Assembly (NCBI GenBank): GCA_013813675.1
Contig: JACCRH010000139.1
Coordinates: 1 to 7,870, forward strand
Direction of reading: 5' to 3'
Source of the DNA: Gemmatimonadales bacterium
GTDB taxonomy: Bacteria > Gemmatimonadota > Gemmatimonadetes > Gemmatimonadales > GWC2-71-9
Length of the DNA: 7,870 nucleotides
The notes beneath the pieces are model-generated. The model saw only the letters and a list, made by a program, of their open reading frames with translations, made no database searches and was not told where the DNA came from. The stretch's first letter is position 1; every line of letters begins with the position of its first letter. A program made the translations under genes and the position numbers. Below are positions 1 to 7,185 of this stretch, in pieces.

Positions 1-1135
1 GGGCGGCGTGCTGAGCGGCCGGAGCGGGCTGGTCGTGCGGCTCGAAGAGGGCCGCCACGTCGCCGAAGCGGAGTGTAGTGCCGGGGGTGAGGGCGGTCTC
101 ACCGGTCACCGGCTCGCCCTCGGCGAAGGTCCCGTTGGTGGACCCCAGATCGCTCAGCACCCAGACGTCGTCGCGGCGCTGCAGCTTGGCGTGCGTGGTG
201 CTGATGCTCGGATCGGCCATCACGATGTCGTTGTAATCCGCCCGGCCGATGTTGACTACCGCCAGCGTGATCGGCAGCCGCCGGCCGCGCATCTCCCCGC
301 TGCGAACCAGCAGCGACGCGATGGGCTGGGCCGCCGGAACCGACCGAGGCGTGGGCGTCGGGTCGCGCGGGATGGAGAGAGGGACGCCGTGCATCGTGTC
401 GGAGAGCCGGGCGCTCGCGCCGGTCGGTGGGTGCAGCGGCCCCTCCGAGGGGACCGGCCGGGGTGCGAGCGGCCCGGGGGCCGGGGCGGTCTCGGCGTAG
501 AAGCGGAACTCATCGGTTCCGATCCGGATGACGTCGGCCCGGGCGAGCGGATGGATCCGGCCCACCCGCTTGCCGTTCACGAACGTGCCGTTCACGCTGA
601 GGTCCAGCAGGACGTACCCTTCCGGCCCCATCTGGATCTCCGCGTGCTTCCGGGAGACGTCGCCACCGGTCACCACCACATCGGAGACCGCGTCCCGCCC
701 GAAGACCAGCGGCTCCGACGCCATCGAATACTCGCGCCCGTCGGTGAGGCAAACGACTCGGCCGCCGGTGGTTCCTGGGGGCGGCTTGGCGGCCTGGACC
801 GGCGGCAGGTCGGCGAACGCGCCGGAATCGAACAGCTGAGTATTCCCCGCCCGCTCGGGATCGACCGCCAGAATCTCGTGGCCGGAGATCTGGATCTTGT
901 CGCCGTGCAGGACCGGGGTGGGGTCGGTGCCCAGGCGTACGCCGTTGATGGACGCCTCGACGTCGGCGCCGGCGGTCCGGATGGCCGCCGCACCCCCGGT
1001 GGTGCCGTGCACGACGGCATGGTGCGGCCGGACCCCCTCACCTTCGAGGACGATGGCACACCACGGCGCCGACCCTATGACAGTGTCTCCGGTGGCGACG
1101 GGTATCCGCCGTCCACCGACTTCCAATTGCATCAT
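1..1135 (-). CDS. Protein with three tandem FHA domains (C-terminus cut by window edge)
   Basis: My translation of the minus strand gives an unbroken frame of 378 residues from a double ATG at 1135/1132 to the left edge; no stop is reached. FHA domains bind phosphothreonine peptides and act in Ser/Thr-kinase signalling or as scaffolds. FHA2 (about residues 125-215) has FGRD with Arg147, SRKHAEI with Ser161 and His164, and VNGTFVNG with Asn182. FHA3 (about 272-366) has IGRAD with Arg298, SISTTHAKL with Ser312 and His315, and LGSTNGTF with Asn334. Residues 1-92 look like a degenerate FHA1: Gly21-Ser22 replaces the Gly-Arg pair, Arg36 sits where the binding Ser is expected, and INGVRLG (63-69) and HGDKIQISG (77-85) remain. 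Pro/Ala-rich linkers (about 99-124 and 216-270) join the domains. No membrane segment or signal peptide is visible. The gene starts 81 bases after the ABC exporter stop, so it may be the distal gene of that unit or have its own promoter. A further C-terminal domain may lie outside the window. Confidence 0.88.
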   Translation of the reverse strand, partial: MMQLEVGGRRIPVATGDTVIGSAPWCAIVLEGEGVRPHHAVVHGTTGGAAAIRTAGADVEASINGVRLGTDPTPVLHGDKIQISGHEILAVDPERAGNTQLFDSGAFADLPPVQAAKPPPGTTGGRVVCLTDGREYSMASEPLVFGRDAVSDVVVTGGDVSRKHAEIQMGPEGYVLLDLSVNGTFVNGKRVGRIHPLARADVIRIGTDEFRFYAETAPAPGPLAPRPVPSEGPLHPPTGASARLSDTMHGVPLSIPRDPTPTPRSVPAAQPIASLLVRSGEMRGRRLPITLAVVNIGRADYNDIVMADPSISTTHAKLQRRDDVWVLSDLGSTNGTFAEGEPVTGETALTPGTTLRFGDVAALFEPHDQPAPAAQHAA

Positions 1136-1216
1136 CGATCGGGTTCCCGAAGGGTTGACCGGATGCCAAACGTATCCCGGGCTCCAGGGGCAGGCAAGCA
1201 AACGGCCTCGGAACCC

Positions 1217-3001
1217 TCAGGCAATCCGGCGGACCTCCTGCCCGCGGAGTTGCAGCTGGTAGAGGCGCTGGTACAGCCCTCCCGCCGCCAGCAGCTCCCG
1301 GTGGGTGCCCCGCTCGCGGATCTCCCCGTGGTGCAGGACCAGAATCTCGTCGGCGTGAAGAATGGTGCTGAGCCGGTGCGCCACTACCAGGCTGGTCCGG
1401 CCGGCCATCAGCTCGGCGATCGCCCGCTGAATCTGGGCCTCCGCCTCCGCGTCGACCGAGCTGGTGGCCTCGTCCAGCACCAGGATCCGGGGATCCAGCG
1501 CCAGCGCGCGCGCGAAGCTCAGCAGCTGGCGCTCGCCCACGCTGAGGTTCCGGCCCCGCTCGCCCAGCCGGTGCTCGTAGCCGGCCGGCAGCCGCTCGAT
1601 GAACCGGGCCGCTCCCACCCGGCCGGCCGCCATCCGGGCCGCCTCCCGCGTGATCGGCGCTCCCAGCGTGAGGTTGTGCAGGATGTCGCCGGTGAAGAGG
1701 AAGAGGTCCTGCTGGACGAACCCGATTGCCGACCGCAGGTCGGCGGTCGACAGATCGCGGATGTCGACGCCGTCCACGGTGATCCGCCCCCGCTCGGCGT
1801 CGTAGAACCGCAGCAGCAGGTTGACGATGGTGGTCTTCCCCGCCCCGGTGTGCCCCACCAGGGCCAGCGTGCGGCCGGGCGAGGCGGTGAAGGAGATGTC
1901 CTTTAACACCCAAGGCCCGTCGGGTGAATAGCGGAACCAGATCCCGTCGAACCGCACCTCGCCCCGCACCGGCCGGGAGAGCGGCGCCGGGCTGGCCGGC
2001 TCGCGCACCGTCACCGGCTCGTCCAGCAGCCCGAACACCCGCTCGGACGAGGCCATCGCGCTCTGCAGCAGGTTGAACTTCTCCGAGAGATCCTGGAGCG
2101 GTTGGAAGAAGCGGCGGGTGTACTGGATGAAGGCGGCGAGCACCCCCACCGTCAGGGTGTCGTCGAGGACCCGGAGTCCGCCGTACCAGAGCAGCAGGGC
2201 CATCGCGACCGCGGTCAGCACCTCGACCGCCGGAAAGAAGATCGCGTAGATGGTGATGGACCGCAGGTGGGCGGCGAGATGCTCGCGATTCAGCTCACCG
2301 AAGCGGCGGGCGGAGTCGGCTTCCCGCCCGAAGAGCTGCACGATCCGCATCCCCGAGAGCCTCTCCTGAAGGAAGGCATTCAGCCGGGCGACCCGGAAGC
2401 GGATGTCACGGAAGGCGTCGCGGACGCGGCGGCGGAAGATCGCGGCGGTGAGCCACACCAGCGGTATCACCGCGAACGTCACCAGGGCGAGCCTGACGTC
2501 GATGACCAGCATCATCCCCATGATGGCGAGGAGGGTGAAGACGTCTCCGAAGATGGTCACCACGCCCGAGGAGAACAGCTCGTTCAGAGTCTCGACATCC
2601 GAGGTCACCCGGGTCATCAGCCGGCCGACTGGATTCCGGTCGAAGTAGGTCACGCTGAGCCGCTGGAGATGACCGAAGATCTCCATCCGCAAGTCGTACA
2701 TCACCCGCTGCCCCACCAGGGCGGTGAGGAGGGCGCCGCCGTACTCCACCACCAGCTCGAACAGCAGGGTCGCCAGATAGAGCCCGGCGAGCAGGCTCAG
2801 GAGACCCACGTCCTTGCGGGGGATGGCGACGTCGAGCGCGCGCTCAGTGAGCCTGGGTCCCGCCAAGGCCAGACCCGATTGCACCAGCAGCAGAAGCACC
2901 GCGGCGGCCGCGAGCCAGCCATAGGGCCGGAGGTAGCGCAGCAGCCGGCGCAGCAGCGAGGCGTCGTACCGGGTGGCGGGGACGTCCTGATCGTCCATCA
3001 C
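1217..3001 (-). CDS. ABC exporter half-transporter (fused membrane and ATPase domains)
   Basis: A complete 594-residue protein, the usual length of a MsbA/BmrA-type half-transporter that works as a homodimer or heterodimer in the inner membrane and expels lipids, drugs or peptides using ATP. The membrane domain (about residues 20-315) has hydrophobic segments near 28-48, 66-95, 145-167, 170-190, 250-275 and 283-293; FDRNPVGRLMTRVTSDVE (120-137) is the conserved cytoplasmic loop of this family. The ATPase domain (about 345-590) has Walker A GHTGAGKT (383-390), a Q-loop Gln at 430/431, signature LSVGERQ (486-492), Walker B ILVLDE (506-511), D-loop SSVD (514-517) and H-loop His542, so it should be active. 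The signature reads LSVGE instead of LSGGQ, a variant I would expect in some exporters. The start may be GTG at 3001 or the adjacent ATG at 2998. It lies 7 to 10 bases after the stop of the YbhN-like gene with no clear Shine-Dalgarno site, which suggests translational coupling. Substrate cannot be told from sequence. Confidence 0.95.
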   Translation of the reverse strand: MMDDQDVPATRYDASLLRRLLRYLRPYGWLAAAAVLLLLVQSGLALAGPRLTERALDVAIPRKDVGLLSLLAGLYLATLLFELVVEYGGALLTALVGQRVMYDLRMEIFGHLQRLSVTYFDRNPVGRLMTRVTSDVETLNELFSSGVVTIFGDVFTLLAIMGMMLVIDVRLALVTFAVIPLVWLTAAIFRRRVRDAFRDIRFRVARLNAFLQERLSGMRIVQLFGREADSARRFGELNREHLAAHLRSITIYAIFFPAVEVLTAVAMALLLWYGGLRVLDDTLTVGVLAAFIQYTRRFFQPLQDLSEKFNLLQSAMASSERVFGLLDEPVTVREPASPAPLSRPVRGEVRFDGIWFRYSPDGPWVLKDISFTASPGRTLALVGHTGAGKTTIVNLLLRFYDAERGRITVDGVDIRDLSTADLRSAIGFVQQDLFLFTGDILHNLTLGAPITREAARMAAGRVGAARFIERLPAGYEHRLGERGRNLSVGERQLLSFARALALDPRILVLDEATSSVDAEAEAQIQRAIAELMAGRTSLVVAHRLSTILHADEILVLHHGEIRERGTHRELLAAGGLYQRLYQLQLRGQEVRRIA

Positions 3002-3008
3002 GGGCCCG

Positions 3009-4088
3009 CTACCCGCTGGCCGGTTCCGCGATCGCTGCCTGATCGATCGACTTGAGACCCTGGCGCAGCCAGCCGGAGAACACGACGAACCCGAAGGCCA
3101 GGGTGAAATAGGTGAGGATGAGGCGCCAGATCAGGATGTAGAGCGGCGTGAGCTCCCGGGGCACGTAGGAGGACATCACCGCGGCCGCGAGGACCTCGCC
3201 GATCCCGGAGGCGCCCGGAGTCGGGGCGAAGTAGAGCAGGAACATCACCAGGGTCTGGACCAGCAGGATGTCCACGAAGTTTGCTGTGAGCCCCAGCGCC
3301 CGGAGGGCGACATAGCCGGCCAGGAGCTTGTTGGCGTGGGAGACGGCCGAGAGGATCGTGGACCAGAAAATGGCCAGCCAACCGCGCGGGCTGTTGAAGG
3401 CGACCACGCTCGCATGGGCCTCGTCGATCCCCGCCCGGAGCCGCTCGAGCCGCGCCGACACCCGCGCGCTCCGGCGCCCGATCGCCTCCGCGAGGCGGTG
3501 AATCAGGTCGCGCACCAGGCGGGGGGCGAAGATCACGAAACCCATCAGCACGCCGATCCCCCCGACGATCGTGAGGCTGCCCCGGAACAGATCGTAGAGG
3601 GAGAGCCCGAGCACGTCGCCCCGCTGGCCCAGTCCCTGGCCGGCGCCGAAGGCCAGCGCCAGCGGCCCCGCGATGGCGAAGAAGAGGATGGTGGATACGA
3701 AGCTGATGAAGGTGGAGGTGACCGCCACCGGCAGGGGAATCCCGTAGCGCCGAAGGGTGTACATCGTCATCGGCCCGGCCGCCGAGTTGAGCGGGGTCAG
3801 GAAGCCGGCCCATGCCCCCATCCCTCCGGCGAGAATCGAGCCTTTAAGCGAAGGCCGGGGATGGACGTGGCGGGCGCAGATCCAGAGCCGGAGGCCGCCG
3901 CCGATCCAGTCGAGCGAGGCGAGACAGGCGCCCACCAGCACCCAGCCGAGATGCACCCGGCCCAGGCCGCGAAGGAACGCGGGAAGATCGTTGCCGTACA
4001 GGAGCGTGGCTCCGAACCCGGCCAGGGAAGCCAGGACCGAGAACTCGAAGCCACGCAGCAGGAATTTGGGAGTGAGCAGTCGGGGCAT
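3009..4088 (-). CDS. YbhN/UPF0104-type integral membrane protein (LPG synthase transmembrane-like family)
   Basis: A complete 359-residue, strongly hydrophobic protein of the family that includes E. coli YbhN and the membrane half of lysylphosphatidylglycerol synthase (MprF). Supporting motifs are TPLNSAAGP (98-106), in the position of the conserved first-half motif, and PTPGASGIGE (289-298), the family's characteristic PTPGGxGxxE-type motif, followed by WRLILTYF (321-328). Hydrophobic segments lie near 13-31, 47-66, 84-100, 121-148, 168-188, 236-262, 272-288, 297-306 and 315-340. A charged, Arg-rich cytoplasmic stretch (about 190-228) joins the two halves. There is no soluble lysyl-transferase domain as in full MprF, so aminoacylation is not predicted; lipid binding, flipping or transport is a family-level inference. 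The start is ATG at 4088. I see no Shine-Dalgarno site before it, and a TATCTT hexamer lies only 10 bases upstream, so a very short leader is possible. It is the first gene of the minus-strand cluster and is close-coupled to the ABC exporter, which points to a joint envelope function. Confidence 0.87.
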   Translation of the reverse strand: MPRLLTPKFLLRGFEFSVLASLAGFGATLLYGNDLPAFLRGLGRVHLGWVLVGACLASLDWIGGGLRLWICARHVHPRPSLKGSILAGGMGAWAGFLTPLNSAAGPMTMYTLRRYGIPLPVAVTSTFISFVSTILFFAIAGPLALAFGAGQGLGQRGDVLGLSLYDLFRGSLTIVGGIGVLMGFVIFAPRLVRDLIHRLAEAIGRRSARVSARLERLRAGIDEAHASVVAFNSPRGWLAIFWSTILSAVSHANKLLAGYVALRALGLTANFVDILLVQTLVMFLLYFAPTPGASGIGEVLAAAVMSSYVPRELTPLYILIWRLILTYFTLAFGFVVFSGWLRQGLKSIDQAAIAEPASG

Positions 4089-4098
4089 GGGAGACGCA

Positions 4099-4104
4099 AA
4101 GATA
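4099..4104 (-). promoter_or_regulatory. Possible -10 hexamer of the minus-strand operon
   Basis: On the minus strand this reads TATCTT, matching TATAAT at 4 of 6 positions, and ends 10 bases before the ATG at 4088. Initiation at the usual distance would give a leader of only about 4 bases, consistent with the missing Shine-Dalgarno site. No good -35 hexamer is seen. It overlaps the left arm of the inverted repeat at 4101-4151. Weak evidence. Confidence 0.22.
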
Positions 4105-4151
4105 GTCGCGGGGGAGGGGGCGTGCTCCTCCTGCCCGCGCCCGAAACTATC
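4101..4151. repeat. Interrupted inverted repeat in the divergent spacer
   Basis: Left arm GATAGT (4101-4106), CGCGGG (4107-4112), GGAGG (4113-4117); a 9-base centre (4118-4126); right arm CCTCC (4127-4131), 2 unpaired bases, CCCGCG (4134-4139), 6 unpaired bases, ACTATC (4146-4151). Three blocks totalling 17 pairs are complementary in nested order, with bulges on the right side only. The repeat fills about half of the spacer between two divergent genes and its outer arms overlap the regions where both promoters should lie. It could be an operator, a DNA cruciform or an RNA hairpin. It lacks a T-run and sits upstream of both genes, so a terminator is unlikely. Confidence 0.6.
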
Positions 4152-4170
4152 CCGAAGTCACCGACCCCAC

Positions 4171-4176
4171 TATTCT
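4171..4176 (+). promoter_or_regulatory. Possible -10 hexamer for the uvrA-like gene
   Basis: TATTCT matches TATAAT at 4 of 6 positions and ends 6 bases before the GTG at 4183, so transcription from it would begin at or next to the start codon and give a leaderless mRNA. No Shine-Dalgarno sequence precedes the GTG, which agrees with this. The expected -35 position (about 4148-4153) has no TTGACA-like sequence and coincides with the right arm of the inverted repeat. Weak evidence. Confidence 0.25.
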
Positions 4177-4182
4177 CCTAGC

Positions 4183-6984
4183 GTGGCCGATTCCGTCATC
4201 CGCATCGTCAACGCTCGCCAGAACAATCTGCAGGGCGTCACCGTAGACTTGCCGCACCGCGCCTTCACCGTGGTCACCGGCCCCTCCGGTTCGGGGAAGA
4301 GCACGCTCGCCTTCGACACCCTGTACGCCGAAGGGCAGCGGCGGTACATCGAGTCGCTCTCCACCTACGCAAAGCAGTTTCTCGATCGGATGCCGAAGCC
4401 GCTGGTGGATCGACTCGAGGGCATCGCGCCCTCGGTGGCCATCGAGCAGCGAAATCCGGTGGTCTCCAGCCGGTCCACCGTCGGCACCGCCACCGAGGTG
4501 TATGACCATCTCCGCCTGCTGTGGGCCCGGATCGGCCGGAGCTTCTGCCGGGCGTGCGGGGCCCCGGTCCGGGTGGATACGTGCCAGTCCGCGGCCGACG
4601 AGGTGGTGGCCCGCGGCCTTGCCCGGATACAGATCGGCTTCCCCCTGCCCCCGGTGGCCCGGCTGGCCCACGCCGCGGTAGTGGAGAACCTCCGCGCACT
4701 CGGCTTCGTCCGGGTGGTGGCGGATGGAGCGCCCCAGCACCTCGACGAGCTGCCGGCCGGGCTCGACCTGACCCACGCCCGCGAGCTGCTGGTGGTGGTG
4801 GACCGCCTCGCCGGCTCCGCGGAATCCACCGGCCGGATTTCCGAAGCGATCGCCGTCGCCTTTCAGGAGGGGGAGGGCGTGGCGCTGGCCCTGCATGACG
4901 GGGGCCGGCTCAGGTTCACCCGCACGCCGTCGTGCAGCGCGTGCGACACGCCGGCCGCCAGCGTGACACCGGGGCTCTTCTCCTTCAATAATCCGCGCGG
5001 GGCCTGCGCCGCCTGCAACGGATTCGGAGCCGTGTTGGAGTACGACGAGTCGCTGGTCGTGCCCGACCCCGAGCGCAGCCTCGCCGAGGGGGCGATCGAC
5101 CCCTGGACCAAGCCCCGGTACGAGAGCCGCAGGAAGATCCTGCTGGAGCAGGCACGAAGCCTCGGCGCCGATCCCACCAAGCCGTGGCACAAGCTCAAGG
5201 CCGGCCAGCGGCGGGACCTGCTCTACGGCCGGAAGGGCAGATACGTCGGGATCTTTCCCTTCCTGAAGGACCTCGAGGAGAAGCGCTACAAGCAGTATAT
5301 CCGGGTCTTCCTGCGGCAATACCAGCTGGCCAAAACCTGCGGTGACTGCGGCGGCGCCCGGCTCAACCCGGACGCACTGGCGGTGCGGATCGGCGGCGAG
5401 ACCATCGCGCAGGTAGCCGCCCGCCCGGTGGACGGGATCCATCAGTGGCTGGGCGCCCTCCAGCTCACGCCGTTCGAGCGGGACGTGGCGCATCTGATCG
5501 TCGAGCAGCTCGACGCCCGTCTCACCTTTCTCCGCGACGTGGGGCTGGGCTACCTCTCGCTGGATCGCCAGACCCGCACGCTGTCGGGTGGGGAGGCCCA
5601 GCGGATCTCCCTCTCCAATGCCCTCGGCGCCAAGCTGGTGGACACCCTCTACGTGCTCGACGAGCCCTCGGTGGGGCTGCACCCGCGCGACACCGACCGC
5701 CTCCTCGCGCTGCTTCGGCGGCTTCGCGACGGCGGCAACACGGTCGTCGTGGTCGAGCACGATCTTGCGGCGATTCAGCAGGCGGATTTCATGCTGGAGC
5801 TCGGCCCCGGCGCCGGCGATCGCGGCGGGCGGGTGGTGCACGCCGGGCCCGTGGCCGCCGCGTCCCACACACTCACCGGGCAGTACCTCACCGGACAGAA
5901 GCGGATCGCCGTGCCCAGCGCGCGCCGGCCCGCCGGCCCCCGCTGGCTGAAGGTGCGTGGCGCCACGCTGCACAACCTCTCCGGCGTGGACGTGGACATT
6001 CCCCTGGGCGCGCTCACCGCGGTGACCGGCGTCTCCGGCTCGGGCAAGAGCACGCTGCTCTACGACGTGATTTACCGCAACCTGGAGAGCAAGCTGCACG
6101 GTGGACACTCGGCAAAGTCGCATCTGGGCGAGCCGGTGGGCCGGATCTCCTCGATCACCGGCTGGGAGCTGCTCCAGGACGTGCTGCTGGTCGACCAGTC
6201 GCCGATCGGCCGGTCGCCCCGCTCCAATCCGATCACCTACATCAAGGCGTTCGACGAGATCCGCGAGCTGTTCGCCGCGCAGCCGCTGGCGCGACAGCGG
6301 AAATACTCGGCGAGTACCTTCTCGTTCAACATGCCCGGCGGCCGCTGCGAGGAGTGCGAGGGCGCGGGACACGTTCAGGTGGAGATGGTATTTCTGGCCG
6401 ACGTCTTCGTGCCCTGCGAGGCCTGCGGCGCCAGCCGCTACCGCCGAGAGGTGCTCGACGTGCGGATCCAGGGCCAGTCCATCCGCGAAGTGCTGCAGTG
6501 GACCGTCGAGGAGGCGATCGCCCGCTTCCGCCACCAGCCCAAGCTGGGCACCGCGCTCTGGCACCTGCAGCAGGTGGGGCTGGGCTATCTCCGGCTGGGC
6601 CAGCCGGCCACCACGCTCTCCGGGGGCGAGGCCCAGCGGCTCAAGATCGCCCGCGAGCTGATCCAGGCCGGCAAGCGGGAGGGGCGCAAGCTCTACATCC
6701 TCGACGAGCCCACCACCGGCCTGCATCTGGACGACGTCCGGGTGCTGATCCAGGTCCTCGACCGGCTGGTGGACGCCGGCCATACCGTGGTCGTGATCGA
6801 GCACCACCTCGACGTGATCAAGCGGGCCGACTGGATCGTGGATCTCGGCCCCGAGGCGGGCGACGCGGGAGGCCAGGTCGTGGTGCAGGGGGTCCCGGAA
6901 GACGTCGCTGGCTGCGAGGCCTCCCATACCGGGCGCTACCTGCGGCCCCTGTTGATGTCTCAGGCCCACGCGCTCGCCGGGTAG
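4183..6984 (+). CDS. uvrA: UvrA-family excinuclease ATPase, divergent form
   Basis: A 933-residue protein with the full UvrA plan: a dimeric, DNA-binding double ABC ATPase that scans for lesions and loads UvrB in nucleotide excision repair. ATPase I: Walker A GPSGSGKS (33-40), signature LSGGEAQ (467-473), Walker B YVLDEPS (490-496), His526. ATPase II: Walker A GVSGSGKS (616-623), signature LSGGEAQ (812-818), Walker B ILDEPTTG (839-846), His874. Zinc modules: CX2C-X20-CX2C (Cys251, 254, 275, 278) and CX2C-X19-CX2C (Cys722, 725, 745, 748), the spacing of E. coli UvrA. A region of about 125 residues between Cys125 and Cys251 fits the UvrB-binding domain, so this is not the UvrA2 type that lacks it. 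Differences from canonical UvrA: the Arg/Lys-Gly-Glu loop of that domain is replaced by PPVARLAHA (156-164), and the insertion domain near 350-389 is shortened and reads RYKQYIRVFL instead of RYKETES. GTG at 4183 is chosen because homology begins about 5 residues later; an in-frame ATG at 4087 would add 32 non-conserved residues and overlap the divergent gene's start. It could be a second, specialised copy. Confidence 0.93.
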   Translation: MADSVIRIVNARQNNLQGVTVDLPHRAFTVVTGPSGSGKSTLAFDTLYAEGQRRYIESLSTYAKQFLDRMPKPLVDRLEGIAPSVAIEQRNPVVSSRSTVGTATEVYDHLRLLWARIGRSFCRACGAPVRVDTCQSAADEVVARGLARIQIGFPLPPVARLAHAAVVENLRALGFVRVVADGAPQHLDELPAGLDLTHARELLVVVDRLAGSAESTGRISEAIAVAFQEGEGVALALHDGGRLRFTRTPSCSACDTPAASVTPGLFSFNNPRGACAACNGFGAVLEYDESLVVPDPERSLAEGAIDPWTKPRYESRRKILLEQARSLGADPTKPWHKLKAGQRRDLLYGRKGRYVGIFPFLKDLEEKRYKQYIRVFLRQYQLAKTCGDCGGARLNPDALAVRIGGETIAQVAARPVDGIHQWLGALQLTPFERDVAHLIVEQLDARLTFLRDVGLGYLSLDRQTRTLSGGEAQRISLSNALGAKLVDTLYVLDEPSVGLHPRDTDRLLALLRRLRDGGNTVVVVEHDLAAIQQADFMLELGPGAGDRGGRVVHAGPVAAASHTLTGQYLTGQKRIAVPSARRPAGPRWLKVRGATLHNLSGVDVDIPLGALTAVTGVSGSGKSTLLYDVIYRNLESKLHGGHSAKSHLGEPVGRISSITGWELLQDVLLVDQSPIGRSPRSNPITYIKAFDEIRELFAAQPLARQRKYSASTFSFNMPGGRCEECEGAGHVQVEMVFLADVFVPCEACGASRYRREVLDVRIQGQSIREVLQWTVEEAIARFRHQPKLGTALWHLQQVGLGYLRLGQPATTLSGGEAQRLKIARELIQAGKREGRKLYILDEPTTGLHLDDVRVLIQVLDRLVDAGHTVVVIEHHLDVIKRADWIVDLGPEAGDAGGQVVVQGVPEDVAGCEASHTGRYLRPLLMSQAHALAG

Positions 6985-7078
6985 TCCGGGGCAGGTCGAT
7001 GTTATTCCGCCGTTTGTCACGAGTCCCTACCCTTCTCTGACGCTCCCGTAGCATCCTCGTAACGCGACGCCCTCTCAT

Positions 7079-7099
7079 ATGGCCCCGATCCGGGGTCAT
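7079..7099. repeat. Short hairpin between uvrA-like and phoX-like genes
   Basis: ATGGCCCCG (7079-7087), loop ATC (7088-7090), CGGGGTCAT (7091-7099): 9 stem pairs including one G-T (G-U in RNA), with a perfect CCCCG/CGGGG core. It lies 94 bases after the uvrA-like stop and 86 bases before the next start. No T-run follows, so it is a poor intrinsic terminator; it could be a leader hairpin of the phoX-like gene, an operator or chance. I see no clear Pho box or strong promoter in the rest of 6985-7185. Confidence 0.4.
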
Positions 7100-7170
7100 T
7101 CCTATCATCGGTCCGTCCGGCCGCCCTCCCGCCTGCGTTTTCCAACACTCGGTTCGTTCGCATCGCCTCG

Positions 7171-7176
7171 AAGGGA
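7171..7176 (+). promoter_or_regulatory. Ribosome binding site of the phoX-like gene
   Basis: AAGGGA lies 9 bases before the ATG at 7186 and fits an anti-Shine-Dalgarno pairing. It fixes the start just ahead of the twin-arginine signal, and contrasts with the other genes here, which lack a clear site. Confidence 0.55.
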
Positions 7177-7185
7177 CACGTCGCC

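Noticed and set aside
1136..1216. Inverted repeat GGGTTCC (1141-1147) and GGAACCC (1210-1216) in the gap between the ABC exporter and FHA genes
   Set aside because: It has only 7 pairs separated by 62 bases and does not extend. A match of this length is expected by chance in GC-rich sequence.
8..1906. A 632-codon open frame on the plus strand opposite the FHA and ABC exporter genes
   Set aside because: It crosses two convincing minus-strand genes and the gap between them, and its product has no domain or motif. It is a composition-driven shadow.
2102..3055. A 317-codon open frame on the plus strand opposite the ABC exporter
   Set aside because: It is rich in Glu, Gly, His and Gln with no motif, fully overlaps a well-supported gene and has no credible ribosome site.
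3757..4182. Upstream extension of the UvrA-like frame, starting at 3757 or at the ATG at 4087
   Set aside because: The added residues have no UvrA similarity and lie over the YbhN-like gene or the inverted repeat. Family homology begins just after the GTG at 4183. The ATG at 4087 (32 extra residues, a GGGAG about 13 bases upstream) is not fully excluded.
4147..7020. A 957-codon open frame on the minus strand lying across the whole uvrA-like gene
   Set aside because: The translation is low-complexity in style (rich in Gly, Ala, Arg, His, Asp) with no recognisable domain. The opposite strand encodes an unmistakable UvrA. Long antisense frames are common at this GC content.
7014..7065. Possible promoter or Pho box parts before the phoX-like gene (TTGTCA at 7014; CTGACG at 7037 with TAACGC at 7060)
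   Set aside because: TTGTCA has no -10 partner at proper spacing, TAACGC matches only 2 of 6 positions, and no direct repeats of Pho box type are present.
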